Below, one piece after another: positions 60,682 through 64,000 of a stretch of DNA of 64,000 nucleotides (position 1 is its first letter; each line of letters starts with the position of its first letter). A program made the translations under genes and the position numbers. The stretch covers positions 149,702-213,701 of the forward strand of contig NZ_QMEV01000001.1 in the NCBI RefSeq assembly GCF_003284935.1, in the 5' to 3' direction. This stretch comes from Mycobacterium colombiense (GTDB lineage Bacteria; Actinomycetota; Actinomycetes; Mycobacteriales; Mycobacteriaceae). The notes below the pieces were generated by a model. The model saw only the letters and a program-made list of their open reading frames with translations, had not been told where the DNA came from and made no database searches.

Positions 60682-62153
60682 GAGCCGGCCGCCGATCGAG
60701 TGGACACGGCCGACTCGGTGAACGAAGCGGGCACCGCCTGCGGTGGCGGGTCATCGGCCAGCGCCAGGATCTCGTCGAAGCCCTCCAACAGGCATTGGGC
60801 GAACAACGCCTCGTTTCGCACGGCGGCCCGATCGTAGCGCACGGTGATGGTGCACCACCCGCCCCGCGAGATCAGCACCACCATCATCGCCACGCCGGGG
60901 AGGGGGCCGATACCGTACTGCCGCAACACTTTTGCGCCAGCGATGTAGGTGTCACCGGGATAGACCGGGACGTTGCTGGCCTGCACGTCGGAGCCGATCA
61001 CCGACCCGGTGATGCCCTCCAGCACCGCGGTCGGCAGGACGCTGAGCACCGGCGCCATGGAACCGATGATGTTCATGGCGGGCTCGTCGCGGCGCTGCGT
61101 CATCTGGGCGCGAATCTTTTTCATCCGGGAGACGGGGTCGATGGTGCCGATCGGCGCCGCCAGGTTGACGCCGGTGAACCGGTTGCCGCCGGCCGTATCC
61201 GCCTCGGCCCGCAGGTTGACCGGCACGGCCATCGGCAGCGTGCTGATCGGCACGCCGAACGCCTCGTGGTAACGGCGCAGCGCGCCACACAGTCCGGCAA
61301 GGTAGGCGTCGTTGATCGACCCGCCGCCGGCATTCGCGGCCTTGTGCAGGTCCGAGAGCGGGATATCGATCGCCTCGCTGCGGGTGGCCAGGCTGCGCCG
61401 CCGCAGCAGCGGCGACGGCTCGGCGGCCCGGTTGAGCACCCGCATGCCCGACATGGCGTACCCGACGATCCCCGAAACGGTGGCGGTCGGTTCCAGGACC
61501 GCCCGCCCGGCCGCCGATACCGCGCCGGACAGTGCGCTCATGACGCCGCCGACCACGGCGAAGGGCAAGTGGTTAATGCCCTGGCGCATCAAATCATTGG
61601 ACGTCAGATCCTGCGGGACGGGCAGCGGCAGCGTCGGCTTGGCCGGCGGATTGCGCTCGAGGTCATAGATCTCGGCGAACATCTGCACCCCGCCCACGCC
61701 GTCGGTCACGGCGTGGCTGACATGCAGCAGCGTCGCGGCCTTTCCGTCGGCCAGGCCCTCGACGAGGGTGGCCGTCCACAGCGGCCGCGAAATGTCCATC
61801 GGCGACTGCAGAATGAGCTCCGCCAGATCGAATACCTCACGCAGCGTGCCCGGTTCGGACACCCGCACCCGGCGCACGTGAAAATCCAGGTTGAAATCGG
61901 GGTCGACCACCCAGCGCGGCGACGCCGTCGGCAGGGTCGGCACGACGACCTTTTGGCGTAACCGCAGCACCCGTCGGGAGGCGCTTTCGAATCGGTTCCG
62001 GAATTGCTCCCATTCCGGTGTGGTGTCCAGCAGCTCGAGGGCCATGATTCCCGAGCGGGTCCGGGGGTTTGCCTCTCCCCTGTGCAGTAGGTAGTCGACC
62101 GGCCCGAGTTCGTCGGACAACGTGATCGTCTTGACGGATTCAGTCATGGTCAT
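60678..62153 (-). CDS. Wax ester synthase / diacylglycerol acyltransferase (WS/DGAT)
   Basis: 491 residues. It acylates diacylglycerol or fatty alcohols with acyl-CoA, giving storage lipid. The HHxxxDG acyltransferase motif reads SHAVTDG (146-152); the second, catalytic His147 and Asp151-Gly152 are intact, while the first His is Ser. The C-terminal domain has the usual NVPVYPGDTYIAGAKV block. ATG 62153, or ATG 62147. First gene of an operon with plsC and plsB2, which would supply its diacylglycerol precursor. Orthologue of Rv2484c. Confidence 0.93.
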   Translation of the reverse strand: MTMTESVKTITLSDELGPVDYLLHRGEANPRTRSGIMALELLDTTPEWEQFRNRFESASRRVLRLRQKVVVPTLPTASPRWVVDPDFNLDFHVRRVRVSEPGTLREVFDLAELILQSPMDISRPLWTATLVEGLADGKAATLLHVSHAVTDGVGGVQMFAEIYDLERNPPAKPTLPLPVPQDLTSNDLMRQGINHLPFAVVGGVMSALSGAVSAAGRAVLEPTATVSGIVGYAMSGMRVLNRAAEPSPLLRRRSLATRSEAIDIPLSDLHKAANAGGGSINDAYLAGLCGALRRYHEAFGVPISTLPMAVPVNLRAEADTAGGNRFTGVNLAAPIGTIDPVSRMKKIRAQMTQRRDEPAMNIIGSMAPVLSVLPTAVLEGITGSVIGSDVQASNVPVYPGDTYIAGAKVLRQYGIGPLPGVAMMVVLISRGGWCTITVRYDRAAVRNEALFAQCLLEGFDEILALADDPPPQAVPASFTESAVSTRSAAGS

Positions 62154-62293
62154 CAGCTCGACGCGCCAACGTTGTCACCGTCGCTCAAGCCTCCTGCCTT
62201 GGAACACCAACCCCAATGGTCTACCCAACGCTAGTCGGGTTACCACGCTGGTGAAAGCAGCGGCGAGTGCCGGGCCGCGGACTCAGCTGGCCG

Positions 62294-63541
62294 TCAACTG
62301 GCGGAAGTGGCCGACAGCGGCCGCGAATCCAGCAGTGAGCTGACGCGCCGCCCGTACACGACGCCGAGGAAATCGGCGACGGCATCGGCGGCCAGGCGCG
62401 ATCGGACCGTCGGCGTGATGTCGAAAGCGTGGTGGGCGTTGCCCAGTTCGGCGTGGGCCACCGTGGCCGCACCGGCCGCGCGCAACGCCGCGCAGAAAGC
62501 GCGAGCCTGGCCGCTGGGCACCAACTCGTCCTTCTGGCCGTGCAGCACGAAGAAGGGCGGCGCGTCGCGGTGCACGTAGGAAACCGGCGATGCGGCCGTG
62601 AAGCGCTCGGGCTCGTCGGCGTAACGGGCCTTCATCACGAACTGTTCGAGGAACGGCAGCATCAGCGGGTGCATGTGCTCGGAGTCGGTGAAGTCGTAGA
62701 CGCCGTAGTAGGGCGCTACTGCTTGCACCGTGGTGTCGGCCTCTTCGAAGCCGGGCTGGAACGTGGGATCGTTCGGGGTCAGCGCCGCCAGGGAGGCCAG
62801 GTGCCCGCCCGCCGAGCCGCCGGTGATCGCGATGAAGTCGGGGTCGCCGCCGTAATCCGCGATGTTCTCCCGGACCCACGCGATCGCCCGCTTGACGTCG
62901 ATGAGGTGCGCGGGGAACGTGGCGCGCGGGCTCTTGCTGTAGTCGATCGAGACGCAGATCCAGCCGAGTTGGACCATCCGGCTCATCAGCGTGTAGGCCT
63001 GCGGCCGCCTGCCGTTGAGCGCCCAGGCCCCGCCCGGCACCTGGATCAGCACCGGCGCCCGGCAGCCGGGAGCCAAATCGTCGCGCCGCCAGATGTCCAG
63101 CAGGTTGTCGCGCGGGCTGGGACCGTAGGCGATGTCGGACGTCTGCGCCGCATACCGGCGGTGCGGCCCGGGCCTGCTCAACAGGCGACCGCGCGGGGCG
63201 CACAGGGCGCCGACGGCGGCGGGATGACACACCTGTTCGCGAAAGTCGGGGCCGAAGGACTCCTCGAGCGCGGCGGTAAGGGTTCGATCCGCCCGCTGGG
63301 CGGCCAGCGTCGTGCCGACCCGGCCGACGGACGGATGCGCGACGCGCGACAGCGCGTGCCCGGTCACCACGTGCGGCGGGAACTCCGTGAACAGCCAGCC
63401 GGCGAAGCAGCCCAGCGCGAAGGGCCCGCCGCGCACCACCAGGTTGCCGAGTTGGTAGACGTCCCGCGCTTCGGCCGCCAGCCGTGCCACCTGGGCGCCC
63501 GCCCACGAACAGGGCGAAGTCTGCTTACCGGCCACGCTCAT
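62294..63541 (-). CDS. lipQ: Alpha/beta hydrolase, hormone-sensitive-lipase-like (LipQ type)
   Basis: 415 residues. The nucleophile elbow is TGGSAGGHL with Ser243; the Asp is in HGQKDELVP near 337 and the His in NAHHAFD. The oxyanion-hole motif, usually HGGxW, reads PGGAW (169-173). The N-terminal 150 residues contain a hydrophobic stretch at about 40-53 that could anchor it. ATG 63541. Position corresponds to Rv2485c. It may deacylate lipids made by the neighbouring operon; that is inference. Confidence 0.92.
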   Translation of the reverse strand: MSVAGKQTSPCSWAGAQVARLAAEARDVYQLGNLVVRGGPFALGCFAGWLFTEFPPHVVTGHALSRVAHPSVGRVGTTLAAQRADRTLTAALEESFGPDFREQVCHPAAVGALCAPRGRLLSRPGPHRRYAAQTSDIAYGPSPRDNLLDIWRRDDLAPGCRAPVLIQVPGGAWALNGRRPQAYTLMSRMVQLGWICVSIDYSKSPRATFPAHLIDVKRAIAWVRENIADYGGDPDFIAITGGSAGGHLASLAALTPNDPTFQPGFEEADTTVQAVAPYYGVYDFTDSEHMHPLMLPFLEQFVMKARYADEPERFTAASPVSYVHRDAPPFFVLHGQKDELVPSGQARAFCAALRAAGAATVAHAELGNAHHAFDITPTVRSRLAADAVADFLGVVYGRRVSSLLDSRPLSATSAS

Positions 63542-63726
63542 GCAACGTCACCTCTCGACGTTATGCACACGCCTCGTTGCGGTTAACGGCCCATGACCGG
63601 CCGATGTCGCACGTGTGTCGAGGGTCCCCACGATAACCGATAAACGCGGCGCGGGAAGGCTTTTCGAGCGCGTGGCGGCGGGGAATCGGGTCGACGGCCG
63701 CCGTTGGATAGACTGACCTGCACATT

Positions 63727-63800
63727 GCCTCCGTAGCTCAGGTGGATAGAGCAAGGGCCTTCTAATCCCTAGGTCGCACGTTCGAGTCGTGCCGGGGGCA
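63727..63800 (+). tRNA. tRNA-Arg (anticodon TCT)
   Basis: 74 nt without CCA. The acceptor GCCTCCG pairs with CGGGGGC (one G-U); the anticodon loop CTTCTAA gives TCT; the T-loop is TTCGAGT. It is followed by CTCTTTTTG and then repeats. Confidence 0.95.
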
Positions 63801-63820
63801 CTCTTTTTGTGTGTGACCTC

Positions 63821-63905
63821 GGGTGATGCTTGACATTTCAGTTCCGGGTGATGCCTGACAGCGTTTCGGTTGATCCTTGACAGCGGTTTCGGCTGATCCT
63901 TGACA
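63821..63905. repeat. Four direct repeats resembling the multiple terminal repeats of an IS21-type element
   Basis: Four copies of GG(G/T/C)TGAT(G/C)C(T/C)TGACA start at 63821, 63846, 63868 and 63891, spaced 25, 22 and 23 bp. The third and fourth copies differ at one base. Such clusters near an end are typical of IS21-family ends. The element, including any transposase, would lie beyond position 64000. The identification is by pattern only. Confidence 0.6.
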
Positions 63906-64000
63906 CTCCCTAGATGAGGGAGTTGAGTGAATCGCCCCGGTGAGTTCGGAGACTTTCTGATTTGAGGACTCAGCCGGCGGCTGGTCTCCGTTGGTGAGCG
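63906..64000. mobile_element. Probable subterminal part of an insertion element running off the right edge
   Basis: Downstream of the four repeats, a CTCCCT/AGGGAG inverted repeat (63906-63922) and about 80 bp of unassigned sequence follow. No start codon with a convincing ribosome site is seen before the edge, and no transposase residues can be read. Confidence 0.4.

Overview
This is a 64 kb piece of a high-GC actinobacterial chromosome. Gene content and order match the Mycobacterium tuberculosis Rv2435c-Rv2485c neighbourhood almost gene for gene; these Rv correspondences are from memory, not from a search. Differences from M. tuberculosis point to a non-tuberculous, probably slow-growing Mycobacterium such as a M. 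avium-complex-like species, but the species is an inference. The differences are a P450/TetR pair, an isochorismatase/sirtuin pair, no dctA between rplU and rne, a CopD-CtaG gene after ssb, an extra FAD protein and an IS-like end.

Layout. 1-2122: a membrane-anchored class III cyclase-like receptor running off the left edge, with a degenerate catalytic site. 2279-7302: rbsK, a small membrane protein, glutamine-dependent nadE, an isochorismatase-fold hydrolase and a class II sirtuin. 7299-9333: a cytochrome P450 divergent from a TetR regulator, with a perfect 17-bp palindrome between them. 9364-15650: proB-obg-rpmA-rplU, then RNase E with very acidic low-complexity tracts. 15994-22294: ndk, a DUF4233 membrane protein, folC, valS and a saccharopine-dehydrogenase-like reductase. 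22400-23975: rpfE, a structured-looking leader and about 0.9 kb of GC-poorer DNA with no convincing gene. 23976-30511: mobA, korB-korA, an MFS transporter with a start-codon problem, and clpX.

30853-36549: mmuM, clpP2-clpP1-tig (with clpX, the core of the Clp proteolysis and nascent-chain folding system), tRNA-Pro, tRNA-Gly, a LipP-type esterase and a small secreted Gly/Pro/Trp-rich protein. 36653-46009: a Nei-type glycosylase, rpiB, a mycothiol-dependent DsbA-like reductase, pepN, DUF5130 with a His-rich small membrane protein, an HNH nuclease, truncated haemoglobin glbO, an alpha-glucosidase and an FAD oxidoreductase. 46087-54320: an unknown protein, a hot-dog thioesterase, the 180-kDa-class NAD-glutamate dehydrogenase, EttA and an SSB paralogue. 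54441-63541: a CopD-CtaG fusion, then plsB2-plsC-WS/DGAT in one tightly overlapping operon for phospholipid/triacylglycerol synthesis, then a LipQ-type hydrolase. 63727-64000: tRNA-Arg immediately followed by four direct repeats that look like the multiple terminal repeats of an IS21-type element continuing beyond the window.

Most of the window is conserved housekeeping sequence. I found no CRISPR array, phage or secondary-metabolite cluster. The points most worth a second look are the degenerate cyclase, the P450/TetR operator, the nadE/hydrolase/sirtuin cluster, the rpfE leader, the IS-like end at tRNA-Arg, and several single-residue or start-codon anomalies.
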